Source of the DNA: Campanula takesimana
Taxonomy: Eukaryota > Streptophyta > Magnoliopsida > Asterales > Campanulaceae
DNA: 64,000 nucleotides
Direction of reading: 5' to 3'
Assembly: GCA_026119855.1 (NCBI GenBank)
Contig: JAOWBW010000483.1
Coordinates: forward strand, 310,001 to 374,000
Positions 1 to 10,963 of this stretch are shown here, in pieces (positions within the stretch are counted from its first letter, which is position 1; each line of letters begins with the position of its first letter). The translations under genes were made by a program, and so were the position numbers. The notes beneath the pieces were generated by a model. That model made no database searches and had not been told where the DNA came from. It saw nothing but the letters and a program-made list of their open reading frames with translations.

Positions 1-1173
1 AAATGGTGAACTCTAAGAACAAGTCTATGTAGCTCAACCACCTGGGTTTGAAGATTCACAATTTCCAAATCATATGTACAAACTCTAGAAAGCTTTGTAT
101 GGGCTCAAGCAAGCACCAAGAGCATGGTACGATACACTATCAAAGTTTCTCATTGAAAAAGGCTTCACTCGTGGTAAAATCGATACAACTCTTTTCATTG
201 CCAAACATAATGGTCATAAATTACTTATTTAAATTTATGTTGATGATATTATATTTGGTTCCACTAATGAATTGTTGTGCAAGCGCTTTGAGAAACTAAT
301 GAAGAGCAAGTTTGAAATGAGCATGATGGGAGAACTCACATTCTTCCCCGGGCTTCAAATCAAGCAAATGAATGAAGACATATTTATCAATCAAGCCAAA
401 TACACAAAGGATTTAATCAAGAAGTTTGGACTTGAGAATGCTAAATCATACGATACCCTAATGGCTACCGGCAACAAACTCGACAAGGATTTAAAAGGTA
501 AACATGTTGATCAAACGATCTATCGAGGTATGATTGGATCACTCCTTTATCTTACTGCTAGTAGGCCAGATATTATGTTTAGTGTTTGTGTTTGCGCTCG
601 ATATCAATCTGACCCTAGATAAGCGCACTTAATTGCTGTGAAATGTATTATAAGATATCTCTCCGGCACTATTAACCTTGGACTTTGGTACACCAAAGAT
701 TCGAACTTTAAACTTGTAGGTTATTCAGATGTGGATTGTGCAGCGTGCACAATTGATAGGAAAAGCACAAGTGGCACTTGTCATTTCCTCGGATATCGAC
801 TTGTGTCATGGGCATGTAAGCTTCAGTGTCTGTATCAACAACGGAAGCAGAATATATCGCTGCGGGAAGTTGTTGCTGTCAGATTCTATGGATGAAGCAG
901 CAATTGGTGGACTATGATATAATCGAAGAAAACTGTCCCATCTACTGCGACAACACTTCAACCATTGCCGTTTCTGAAAATCCTATCATGCACTCCAAAA
1001 CCAAGAACATCGACATCAAATATCACTTCCTCAAAGACCACGTGGAGAAAGGAAATATTCATTTAGAACACGTGGGAACCGACTTTCAAATCGCCGACAT
1101 TCTAAGGAAAGCACTTGACGTGAAACCGTTTATCTTTTTGAGAGGTGAAATGAGTATGCTTGAACTAAACTAA
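1..1173 (+). pseudogene. SIRE-type Ty1/copia pol remnant (RT C-terminal half and RNase H)
   Basis: This is the 3' end of a copia polyprotein belonging to element B, which enters from the left edge. Reverse transcriptase motifs are visible: YGLKQAPRAWYD at 98-133 and the catalytic YVDD at 236-247, followed by a conserved GSLLYLTASRPD stretch. The RNase H part shows STTEAEYIAAGS near 829-864, a DN catalytic pair (YCDNTS) near 940, and a C-terminal HFLKDHVEKG. The frame is broken by stop codons at 14-16, 86-88, 230-232 and 620-622, and by a frameshift near 826, so the gene is dead. Gag, protease and integrase would lie outside the window. The copia assignment is firm; the SIRE/Maximus assignment rests on the third ORF downstream. 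Confidence 0.93.
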
Positions 1174-1313
1174 TTCCATATAGTTTTGTTATTACTAATG
1201 ATTTTATGTTTTGTTGAGTTATAAGTATCCTAGGTTAAAAAGGTAAATCAATTTCTGAGTTTCAAGGAAACTATGCGCCTGGTCTGCGCCTCTCTCACTC
1301 TAGCGCGCCCTAG

Positions 1314-1657
1314 TAGGGATGGCCAAAACCGGTTCCGGTTCGGAACCACCGGTTCCGGTTCGGCAAAAGGGTGACCCTGAACCGGCCCGCGGTTACCCCG
1401 GTTTCGGTTCCGGTTTGGCACAATCCGGTTCCGGTTCGGTCCGGTTCCGGCATGGTTCCGGTCCCCCCCTTTAAAATTATTGAAAAACAAGGGATTTTCG
1501 GTCCGGTTCCGGTCTGGTTCGGCATATATGTGACCCTGAACCGGCCCGGATGCCTTGCGGTTCCGGTTCATCCGGTTCCGGTTTCCTCCCCGGTTTGCTC
1601 CGGTTCCGGGCTTTTCCGGTCCGGTTTTTCGGTTCCGGTTCGGTTTGGCTATCCCTA
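1314..1657. mobile_element. hAT-type MITE packed with CCGGTTCC repeats
   Basis: The element is 344 bp. Its terminal inverted repeats are TAGGGATGGCCAAA on the left and TTTGGCTATCCCTA on the right. A perfect 8-bp target-site duplication, CGCCCTAG, flanks it at 1306-1313 and 1658-1665. TAGGG-type ends with an 8-bp TSD are the hallmark of the hAT superfamily. The interior is largely degenerate CCGGTTCCGGTTCGG repeats in both halves and has no transposase, so it is non-autonomous. Open frames on both strands here come from the low-complexity composition and are not genes. Confidence 0.88.
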
Positions 1658-2234
1658 CGCCCTAGTGCCTTATGCTCCTATCCTTACTGCGCGCCCCCAT
1701 TGAGTTACGCGCCTACCATGCGCCTAATAAATGTTTGCGGCTCAATCAATGCTCCAAAATTTAATTTTTCAATGATTGGACGTATTCAATTTTCACAAGT
1801 ACAAGGTATGTTTTCATTTATTACAGAATCTTTGTCTTTTGACATTCCATGATTGTTCAAGGGTACTTGTGCAATTAATTTTCTCTCGCTTTTCGTTTTT
1901 CAAAATTTTATTTTCTGGGGATATATTTTCTTTGCACCCCAAACTTACACCAAAACAGATGTTTTTGGGGTTTGTGCAAAAATTTGGTCATAATTGTTCA
2001 TACACTTATGAGGGAAGTGGGACAATTCCTCTTTACCCAAAATGTCACATCAAAGTACTTTGGGTCATTCAGCATTAATGAGCCATCATTTTTATAACCC
2101 TCACCATTAATGCACCTCACCTCACCATTTATACACGTCTCTTCATCTTCCAAATTTTCTAAAAAACCTAACCCTATATATATTGACTACCCCTTCCCCT
2201 TTTCTTTTTCATCATTGCCTACCCCCTCACTCTC

Positions 2235-2344
2235 TCAACCAACTTTCTCTCTCTCTCCATCTCTCTCAGTCTCTCTCTCTATCGCACGCTCTCTCTCTCT
2301 CTCTCTCTCTTTGTTCATTTTTCTTCTCTGTTTTCTCTCTATAT
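2235..2344 (+). repeat. CT-rich microsatellite upstream of the third ORF
   Basis: Interrupted runs of CT (tctctctctc with small breaks), ending in a short TA run just before the putative third-ORF start at 2355. Pyrimidine-rich leaders are common upstream of plant start codons; any role here is unproven. Confidence 0.85.
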
Positions 2345-2354
2345 ATATACATTT

Positions 2355-5300
2355 ATGGGTCCTAGGAAAGCTTTGAAATCAACTCAAGATGAAATGGTAT
2401 GGATTTCTAGCCTTAATCTCATTTATTTTCTACAAATCCAATTTTTTGTTTTTCTGGGTTCAAATTTTCAAAAAAAAAAAAAAAAAAAAACCCGAAATTG
2501 CACTTTTCTTGATTAAACTCGTTTCGATTCTCTGTTTTCAAAATCGTTTGTTAGGTTTTGTTCGATTTGTGATTTCGAGTCTTTTAAACTAAACTTTTCA
2601 ACGATCAATTCGTTATTTGTTGCGAATCTGATGTTTTTGTATTTTCAAACTTTTCGAAATTTCAGATCTTTGAATCCATTTTCGGGGTTCGTTGTTATTT
2701 TGTACTTGTTTTGATTTACATTTTTGTGATCCTTGCGTTCATGCGGTCATTTTGACATATTGTGTGCTTGATTTGGTGAAGTTTCATGATTTATGTGTTC
2801 TTGGTGTTCTTCGAGCACTCAAGACATGTTCTTCGTGTTCTTCGTTATTTTTACATGACTTGGGTTTCAAAATTTTCAAAACCTGCTTTTTCAAAATTTT
2901 CATGTTTGATTCTGAATTCCCTCATGATTATGCTTTTTGCTTGTTTGTGTGTTTTTGTGTGTTTTTATGCTAAGTACAAATTATTTACATAGTTATGCGC
3001 CTAAATATGAATCCATGCGCCTAGTTGATTATGCGCCTATTGATATTATGCGCCTCAAGTGATTCATGCGCCTAACATGTGTATGCGCCTCTGGCTATTA
3101 CAAATGTTATGCGCCTCAATCCTTCATGCGCCTAATAACATTATGCGCCTATATATCTTATGCGCCTCAATTCATACTTAGTCAAATTTTTATGTTTAAT
3201 TTTTCCTTAGTATTTTACATAGATCCATAATATGCGCCTTGTATACCTATGCACCTTCAAAATTTCATGCGCCTGATTCTTCTGTGCGCATCAAATTTCC
3301 TTTGCGCCTATTTTATACTTTGCTCATCTTATGATTCTATGCGCCTGATACACTCCTAACTTAAATCATTGTTATTTTTTTAGGATCCTGCAAATTTCAA
3401 ACCAGGTGAGACATTCGATGTCGCTGAGTTATCTGCTGACCAAATGGGCATCGATGTGATGGCTTATATACGGACTGCTGGGCTTTTCCCTTTATTCACG
3501 GTGGATCAACCCTACTATGCGCCTCTGCTAGTACATGAGTTCTTTTCCACTGCTGAAATTGTAGAGATTCCAACATAGACTCCTGGTCATACTCGTTATA
3601 GAATCAATGAAACTGTTCATGATGTTCCAGTCAGATTTTCTTACACTTCTATCAGGAATCTACTTGAGTTTCCCATCATGGGGGAACTAAGTGTGGCAGG
3701 AAAATCTATGATTTACGCGCCTGCAGCTCAGAATTTGATAGCGCAGACCTTCCTTCGCATTCCTACTTTGTAGAATAATATCAAAGCAGTTGAAATACGA
3801 GATGGTGGCGACCTCTTAGCGCACATCACACATCTCATTGGTACCTCTATTGTGTTCAAGACGGGCAATGTGAACAGATTCACTGTGGAACAGTGGGAGT
3901 ATACTGCAGCGATTATGGGTCGGTCAAGGCTCAACTGGCCTCAAGTGTTGATGAAAACCTTGATGGAACAAGTAGATAAGTATAACAAGAACAAGGATGA
4001 GGGAAAGACTAAGTTCAAGACTCATTGCCGTATCCTCACCAAACTTTTCATGACAAATGCTACTCTGGCACAGTTCCTAAATGCCAATGCTGATCACAAG
4101 TCTGACGATGTGCCAATTTATGGTAAGGTTAACTTGGTTCTCAAGAGGCGCAAGAAGCTCATGGCAAAGCGCGCGCCTAGGGTTCGAGGTGAAGCCTTAG
4201 TGGATGAAGCCACTGAATCAGATGAGGCTGAAGAAGGCGCAGTTGATGGCGCAGATGGTGACAAGGATGGCGCAGAAACTGGCGCACAGCCAGGCGCAGT
4301 TTCTGGCGCAGAAGAAGACAAAGGAAAAAGGATTGCAAGTGGGAACAGACAACCAAAGCTCCCCAGATCAGATAAGGATGATGAGAACGAGTTAAAACGT
4401 GCTAAGGATGTCAGTAGAATGGAAGCACAGAAGAAAAGAGATGAGGACTATCAGTTAAAGAAGGCCGCTGCTGCTGAAAATCTTGAGAGGCAAATAGGCG
4501 CAGGTTCTAGCGCAGATCCTCCGCGCGCGCTTGCACCTTCTGTGCCTCCCCCCTCGTGCGCCTACTATCAAGTTCTCTTCTAAACATCAGCAGGTCAAAG
4601 ATAGAATTTCAACTGAACTTTTTGATGACCCAGAGGAACAAGTTCAGGGGGAGCCAGAGCCTTTGAAGAAGCACAGAACTGTTCCTGCGCCCACGGCTCC
4701 TGCGCCTCCTACTCAGACTGCAGTTCCTACAACTTCATTTGACTCCCTAGTTCGTGAACGGGTTTATGATGCTTTTGGAGAATCAAGTGTTGATTATAGT
4801 CCCTCTTCTCTGCTCCCTACTCCAGCGCCTAGCTCTACTCAAGCGCCTCCTCCTCCCTCTCCTGATATGAGTATGGTTATTTCACTCCTCCAGCAACTCC
4901 AGCAAGGCCAAGCTCACATTAATTCTCAAATGGAGCTTCACACCTCTATGCTTACTCAGCAAGCTGATGAGATTGCTGCCATTAAGGGGGAGATGGTGCG
5001 CATAAATGCTGATATCAAGGACAAGCATTTCCTTACTCCTCAGCAATGGAATGATGCTATTGATCAGATGAATGAGTTATTTAAAGGTACTCTTGATTCC
5101 CTTCATGATCAAATTGACGGTGGCATCAAACTCACTGATGGCCAAGATTTCATTAATGCTATAAGGGAAGTAGAGTCAAACATAGCATCAGATATAAGGA
5201 AGTTATTTGAGATGGTGGCTGGAGATAGACAAAAATTATTGAGTGTTGTTGATAAACTCAAGGAAGTTAAGGATGAGCTACAAATCCTTGGATTAACTGT

Positions 5301-5763
5301 CTATGGCGCAGAACCTAGTACTGAACCAAGCGTTGCTCCAAAAGCGCCTGAATACCCTGCGCCTGCTTCTAGTTCTGCTCCTGGCGCACCGGTTGACTTT
5401 AGTTCAATGCTCTCTAAGATAGATGTTTTGAAGGAATTAATAGTTACTCATTTCAGCACCGTGCATTCTAGCTCAGACAAGCGCGCAGAAAGAACTTCTG
5501 CTGATATTATCTCTGCTCAAACTGCTGTTGAAGCGATCTTTCATGCATTTACTGAGAACTTTTCACATCAGCAGGCTATTACTCAGCGCACCGTTGATGA
5601 GTATCAAAACATCAATGTTGATCATCTGCGCTACATTAGAGATGGTGTCACTGACACTCATGGTGTTGTGAACCGTTGTCATCAACTGTCAAAGCAGATT
5701 CAGCGCTCGGTAAAGGAGATCGAAGAAGGATTGAAGGAAGACGACACGCCTCCTAATCCTTAG
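2355..5763 (+). pseudogene. Third (envelope-like) ORF of SIRE-type copia element B, intron-containing, decayed
   Basis: I propose exon 1 at 2355-2396 (start MGPRKALKS), a phase-0 intron 2397-3383 (GTATGG donor, T-rich tract then TAG acceptor), and a long exon 3384-5763. The exon frame is continuous across the join. The N-terminal half (about 3384-4150) resembles the plant transposon/envelope-like domain of SIRE/Maximus ORF3. The middle is Ala-, Gly- and Pro-rich low complexity. The C-terminal half is alpha-helical and heptad-like, with HFLTPQQW near 5024-5047. In-frame TAGs near 3577 and 3771 and a frameshift at a C-run near 4548 make this copy non-functional. An intact homologous C-terminus lies at 7664-8389. 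No membrane segment or signal peptide is visible, so calling it an envelope rests only on the family name. Confidence 0.75.
2990..3352 (+). repeat. Dispersed YATGCGCCT motif cluster inside the putative intron
   Basis: About 15 copies or near copies of the 9-mer YATGCGCCT occur in roughly 360 bp, at irregular spacings of about 12-40 bp and separated by unrelated AT-rich sequence. This is not a tandem repeat: only the short motif is conserved. The same core (GCGCCT, or its complement AGGCGC) recurs in the coding exon, around the hAT MITE and in both LTRs. Confidence 0.85.
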
Positions 5764-6275
5764 TTATTTCTCTTTGTAAGTTTGTTAGACACTTTTGATG
5801 TTAGAACCTTTTTTGTTAGTGTCTTAGTGCTTACTTGTTTTTAGCACCTTTTGATTTTGTTATGTTGAATACTTGTATTCTGCAACTTCTACATCCCAAG
5901 TATTAATGAGAACAAAGCATCACTATTGGTTCAAAACTTGTTCACTCAAACTCCTTGTTTGTAGAACAATGAATATTGTTTAAAATCATATGCATCATTT
6001 TTGAACTGTTTCATATTTTTATGCATAGAGCTTAAACTTTGTTTAAACACATTTCAAACCAAAATTCATACATTTTGAATGTGTTAACTGTTTCTATCTT
6101 TCCATTTGTAATGTTTTATCTTTATTGGGATAGATTAGAAATCTATATCTTGGACTAGTGTGTGCATTAACTTGAGACATGATTTACCAATTTCATTTAT
6201 TTGGACATGTTATTATCAAGTATAATGTTTGTCCATGATATAGTAGGTAATGGCATCAATCAAATAGGGGGAGAT
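5764..6275 (+). other. 3' untranslated region and polypurine tract of copia element B
   Basis: Non-coding, and collinear with 8390-8898 in element A. It ends in the polypurine tract AATAGGGGGAGAT (6264-6275), directly before the LTR start TGTTG. The same tract and junction are present before the second LTR. The tract primes plus-strand synthesis in LTR elements. Confidence 0.85.
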
Positions 6276-7663
6276 TGTTGAGTATGCCCACTTATATCTC
6301 AGTTTCAATGCAATAGGATTGATTAGATTTGATTGATCCATCACCTAAGTTTTATTCCATGGACTTTAGACCCACATGTAAGAAGTATTTATACTTCATT
6401 TTTTAGGTAGTCCATTGTAATAGAATAGGCTTAGGAATAGGGCAAGAATGTCAAGATTGAAGAAAATCACTCTATCAAGTTTGAGCCACGCGCCTGCGCC
6501 ATGCGCGTTGCGCCAATGTTCTGCGCCTATGCGCCTCTTTGGCATGCGCATGTGTTACGCACCCCTTTAGCTCAACGCGCCTCATTATGAATGATTTAAC
6601 ACTTGGTGATTTAGTGAAGACATGAAGACTTGAAGGAATTCAAACCACGCCAATGATCCAACGGTGGTTACATAACACGTATGCACCCGCATCTAAGGAC
6701 ACATGTCCATAACGGTCATATTTGTGTTATGTGTCTAACGGCTATAAAGGACACGTGCTCCACTCAATGAGCGACAGCACATCTGTCCTTTAACCTTATC
6801 CACAAGAGATTTACAACGGCTAGTTTTTGGGGCTCTACTATAAATACCCCATAACTTCAAACGTTTTGAAGTTGCTAAGATATTCAGAATTTCTCTCTCA
6901 AGCATTTGTTGAAGATTTGAAGATTGCCTTTGATTTTCCAGAATTCTCAAAAACATCTTCATAACTTCATCCTTAGCCCAGATCCTCAAGCAAAAACACT
7001 TTAGTTTTCTTGTGCTCTCAATCTCAAAGATCTAAAGAGCCTTGAATCTAAAATCACACACACACACACCTATTTAAGTTTGATCACTTAGATCTTTCTT
7101 TTAGAGATACACCGGTTATTGTCTAGTATTTGTTCTTTCATAGAATATTAGATCTTGAGTTAGTGTATAAGCTCAAATGATTGTAATTTGTAACACGCTC
7201 TCATTATATAAGATCTCCATTATAAATCCAAGACTAACCATCTTGGTAGAGGACATAGATCTTTCATTGATCGAACCTCTCCAAATAGCGCGTATTAATT
7301 ACTTGTCATTTACTTTCAAGTTATTACCTTCACTCACTATTTGCTTGTTTACTCATTGTAGATTGATTGAACTGAATTGTGTTGTGTTTGTTATATCATT
7401 TGCCTTAGTTTCTTATTTCACCCACTTTGAGCCAAAATACTTAGAGTGTGTGTTGCGCCCCTTTTAATCATTTGCGTCTAATTTACTTAACTATTCCGCT
7501 GTGCATTTCACTCAATCACTTAGGCGCATTTCATAATGCTTATTTGATTAAGTGCGCATTTGCCATTGAATTTTCAAGGGTACGAAAAGAATTTTAAAAC
7601 AGCTATTCACCCCCCCCCCCCTCTAGCTATTTTCCATACCCTTGTTGCCCTTTGGGACCAACA
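6276..7663 (+). mobile_element. 3' LTR of copia element B
   Basis: A 1388-bp LTR bounded by TGTTGAG and GGACCAACA, whose ends form the short TGTTGG/CCAACA inverted repeat. It is clearly homologous to 8899-10279 but visibly diverged, so the two are unlikely to be the paired LTRs of one young element. It contains a TATA box, a CACGTG core near 6750, GCGCCT motifs near 6490-6580 and a 12-C run (7610-7621) near its 3' end. The right flank GAGAT (7664-7668) matches the 5 bases to the left of the LTR. Confidence 0.9.
6839..6846 (+). promoter_or_regulatory. LTR TATA box
   Basis: TATAAATA in the context CTACTATAAATACCCC, conserved in the second copia LTR. A CACGTG (G-box core) lies about 90 bp upstream. 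Transcription would start about 30 bp downstream (inferred). Confidence 0.65.
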
Positions 7664-8389
7664 GAGATAACGCGCATTGGCGCTGACATCAGAGACAAAC
7701 ATTTTCTAACCCCTCAGCAATGGAGTGATGCTATAGCTCAAATGAATGACATGTTCAAAGACACACTTGCTGAACTTTATGAAAGAATCAGCGCAGGAAT
7801 CAAGCTCACTGATGGTCAAGCCTTCATTGATGCTATTAAGCAGGTAGAGACCAGTGTGTCTGCTGACATTAAGAAGTTGCTTAACTTAGTCACTGGTGAA
7901 AGTGATAATTTAGTGGGTGCTATGGACAAACTAAAGGAGATCAAGGATGAACTGCAAAATGCTTCAGACGCGCATATGACTTTTGCGCCTTCTACAAGCG
8001 CAGAACATGGCGCGCCTCTTATCTCACGCTCCTTAATTTCTAAGTTGGATGTTTCGAAGGAGTTGATAGTGACGCACTTCAATGCCGCGCATTCAAGTTC
8101 TGATAGGCTCGCAGAGAGATCTTCCTCTGACATACTCTCCGCGCAAGCTGCTGTTGAAGCAAATCTTCAAGTGTTAGCTGAAAAATTTTCTCAACAGCAA
8201 GCCATTACTCAGCGATCCATTGATGAGTATCAGAACATCAATGTTGGTCATCTGCGCTTTATTAGATATGGTGTTGAAGAGACCTTCGGAAATGTCAACC
8301 GTACATTTCAACTTACCAAACAAGTTCAGCGCTCAGTGAGCGAAATCGAAAAAGGATTAAAGGACGATGATGCGCCCCCCAACCCTTAG
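7664..8389 (+). CDS. C-terminal part of the third ORF of copia element A (5'-truncated)
   Basis: About 241 codons with no internal stop, ending at TAG 8387-8389. The sequence is homologous to the C-terminal half of the third ORF at about 4990-5763: HFLTPQQW, GIKLTDGQ, QQAITQR and a shared ending DDAPPNP/DDTPPNP. It begins mid-protein exactly at the right end of the LTR that precedes it. The simplest reading is that it is the right half of a gene split by insertion of element B, with the left half outside the window. The protein looks helical and coiled-coil-like; function unknown. Confidence 0.8.
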   Translation, partial: EITRIGADIRDKHFLTPQQWSDAIAQMNDMFKDTLAELYERISAGIKLTDGQAFIDAIKQVETSVSADIKKLLNLVTGESDNLVGAMDKLKEIKDELQNASDAHMTFAPSTSAEHGAPLISRSLISKLDVSKELIVTHFNAAHSSSDRLAERSSSDILSAQAAVEANLQVLAEKFSQQQAITQRSIDEYQNINVGHLRFIRYGVEETFGNVNRTFQLTKQVQRSVSEIEKGLKDDDAPPNP

Positions 8390-8898
8390 TTATTTTCTTT
8401 GTTTGTAAGTTGTTAGGAAATATTTTTGTTAGAACTTTTTGGTGCTTAAATTTTTTAGCACATCTTTTGTATTTGTTCTGTTGAAAACATGTAATCACCA
8501 ACTCTTATATTTCGAGTTTTAATGAGAACAAAGCATCACGTTTATCAAACCTTGTTCATTCAAACTCCTTGTTTGTAGAACAATGTATGTTTTGTTTAAA
8601 ATCATATGCATCATATTTGAACTATTTCATATTTTCATGCATTGAGTTTAAACTTTGTTTAAACACATTTCAAAACTAAATCTCATATATCCTTTGAATG
8701 GGTTTAACTGTTATTTCTATCTTTCCATTTGTAATGTTTTATCCTTATTGGAATAGATTAGAAATCTATATCTTGGACTAGTGTGTGCATTAACTTGAGA
8801 CATGATTTACCAATTTCATTTATTTTGACATGTTATTATCAAGTATAATGTTTGTACCTGATATAGTAGGTAATGGCATCAATCAAATAGGGGGAGAT
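8390..8898 (+). other. 3' untranslated region and polypurine tract of copia element A
   Basis: Non-coding and collinear with 5764-6275, sharing phrases such as GAACAAAGCATCAC. It ends in ATAGGGGGAGAT just before LTR start TGTTGGG at 8899. Confidence 0.85.
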
Positions 8899-10279
8899 TG
8901 TTGGGTATAGCCACTTATATCTCAGTTTCAATGTAATAGGATTGATTAGATTTGATTGATCCATCACCTAAGTTTTATTTCATGGACTTAAGATCCATAT
9001 GTAAAAAGTATTTATACTTCATTTTTTAGGTAGTCCATTGTAATAGAATAGGCTTAGGAATAGGGCAAGAATATCAAGATTCAAGAAAAATCACAAGTAT
9101 AGTTTGAGCCATGCGCCATGCGCCCTATCTTTGCGCCTTGCGCCTCATCAGGCGCGCGTAATGTATATGCGCCTGGTAGGCTCAACGCGCCTCATATGGC
9201 TCAATGCCCCCCAGCAATGTTAACTCCAACACTTGGTGATTTATTGAAGACATGAAGACTTGAAGAAATTCAAACTACGCCAATGATCCAACGGTGGTTA
9301 AATAACACGTATGCACCCGCATCTAAGGACACCTGTCCATAACGGTCATATTTGTGTTATGTGTCTAACGGCTATAACGGACACGTGCTCCACTCAATGA
9401 GCTCCAGCACATCTGTCTTTTAACCTTATCCACAAGGGATTTCCAACGGCTAGTTTTTTAGCTCTACTATAAATACCCCATAACTTCAAACGTTTTGAAG
9501 CTGCTAAGAATCTCTGAATTTCTCTCTCAAGCATTTGTTGAAGATTTGAAGATTGCCTTTGAATTCCCAGATTCCTCAAGAACATTTTCATACCTTCATC
9601 CTTAGCCCAGATCCTCAAGCAAAAACACTTTAGTTTTATTGTGCTCTAAACCATAAAGATCTAAAGAGCCTTGAATCTAAATTCACACACGCACCTCTCT
9701 GAGTTTGATCACTTAGACCTTTCTCAACGAGATACACCGGTTTTGTCTAGGATTTGATCTTTCATAGATATAGATCTTTAAGTTAATTTATACTCAATCG
9801 TTGTAATTTGTAACTCACTCATATTGTAAGATCTTCATTAGAAATCCAAGACTAACCATCTTGGTAGAGGACGTAGATCATTTCCCGATCGAACATCTCC
9901 AAATAGCGCGCATTCAATTCTTGTCATTTACTTTCAAGTTATTATCTTATCTCACTATTTGCTTGTTTACTCATTGTAGATTGATTGGATTGAATTGTGT
10001 TGTGTTTGTTATATCATTTGCCTTAGTTCCATTTTTCACTCACTTTGAGCCAAAATACTTAGAGTGTGTGTGCGCCCCTTTATCACACTTTGTGCCTACT
10101 TTACTTAACTAAATTCCGATGTGCATTTCACTCACTCACTTAGGCGCATTTCATAACGCTTATTTGATAAAGTGCGCATTTGCAATTGAGTTTATCAAGG
10201 GTTCAAAAAGAATTTCAAAACAGCTATCCCCCCCCCCTCTAGCTATTTTTCATACCCTTGTTGCCCTTTGGGACCAACA
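8899..10279 (+). mobile_element. 3' LTR of copia element A
   Basis: A 1381-bp LTR with the same TGTTGG...CCAACA ends as 6276-7663. It carries GCGCC motifs near 9110-9200, a TATA box, a CACGTG core near 9382 and a 10-C run (10228-10237). The five bases after it are ATTAC; the matching left TSD of element A would be beyond the window's left edge. Confidence 0.88.
9468..9475 (+). promoter_or_regulatory. LTR TATA box
   Basis: TATAAATA in the same CTACTATAAATACCCC context as in the first copia LTR. Conservation between diverged copies supports function. Confidence 0.65.
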
Positions 10280-10963
10280 ATTACCATCGCAGATCCTCCA
10301 TAAGAGTATCTGTGCAGAGAAAGAGGGACGATTTCGGGGGTGGGGGAGAGGAATAACATGGCCGGCGCTTCAGCTTTGAAGTCGGAATTGTACAGAAAAG
10401 GAGAGGGGGTGCAGGGGGAGGTTATGGATGTGGAAGCTAGATCCGAAAAGGGTAGTAAAGGGGTGGATGGGGTAGCGAAGGCGTGGACAGCGAAGAGAAT
10501 GGATGAGGGTGGCGGGTCGCCGGCATTGAATGAGAGGGTAGGGGAGGAAGACGAAGGTTGTCTGGAAAAACAAAGTAAATTATGCTAGGTTTGGGGTGTT
10601 TTAATGTGGATAATATTTTCTAGTTTTGGGCTTTTAGCCCTTCGTAATTCTGAAATATTTTAAAAGTCAAGATTTTCATTTAATACACTTTAACCCCTAA
10701 TACTTGCAGTCATCAAAGTTTCATGTACCGTCTTTCTATGTCAGCAAAAAAAAGTGATGTCAGTATGCCACATCACACATTTAACGGACTAATGGACGGA
10801 TCATTAACGGTAGGATGTAATGGTCCATGAAACGCATACGTTAAGGACGAAATGGGAAAAAAAAAATTGTTCAAGGACGAAAAGGTAAAAAGTTGAATAG
10901 GTTGAGGACGAAAAGAGTATTTAACTCCATAATAGCCCCTAAAAGCAAATGTGAATTAAGGAG
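10280..10963. other. Intergenic spacer; possible small exon near 10349-10588
   Basis: Not recognised. An open frame from ATG 10361 (context AACATGGCC) to 10588 encodes a Gly-, Lys- and Glu-rich low-complexity peptide with no motif. It could be an exon fragment but is more likely chance. From about 10740 the sequence is AT-rich with repeated AAGGACGAAA phrases. No structured element was found. Confidence 0.35.

Larger units (their letters stand above)
1174..2354 (+). other. Spacer between pol and third ORF of copia element B
   Basis: No credible coding sequence is seen. The stretch holds a hAT-type MITE (1314-1657), several GCGCCT motifs, a putative leader ending in a CT-rich microsatellite, and the start of the third ORF. 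Long third-ORF leaders are usual in SIRE/Maximus elements; the leader role is inferred. Confidence 0.6.

Noticed and set aside
1248..1703. Open frames on both strands across the CCGGTTCC region
   Set aside because: They arise from low-complexity repeats inside a TIR- and TSD-bounded MITE; no domain and no host context.
6276..10279. One complete copia element with LTRs 6276-7663 and 8899-10279
   Set aside because: The stretch between them lacks a primer site, gag and pol and begins mid-ORF; the LTRs are too diverged by eye, and nesting explains the layout better.
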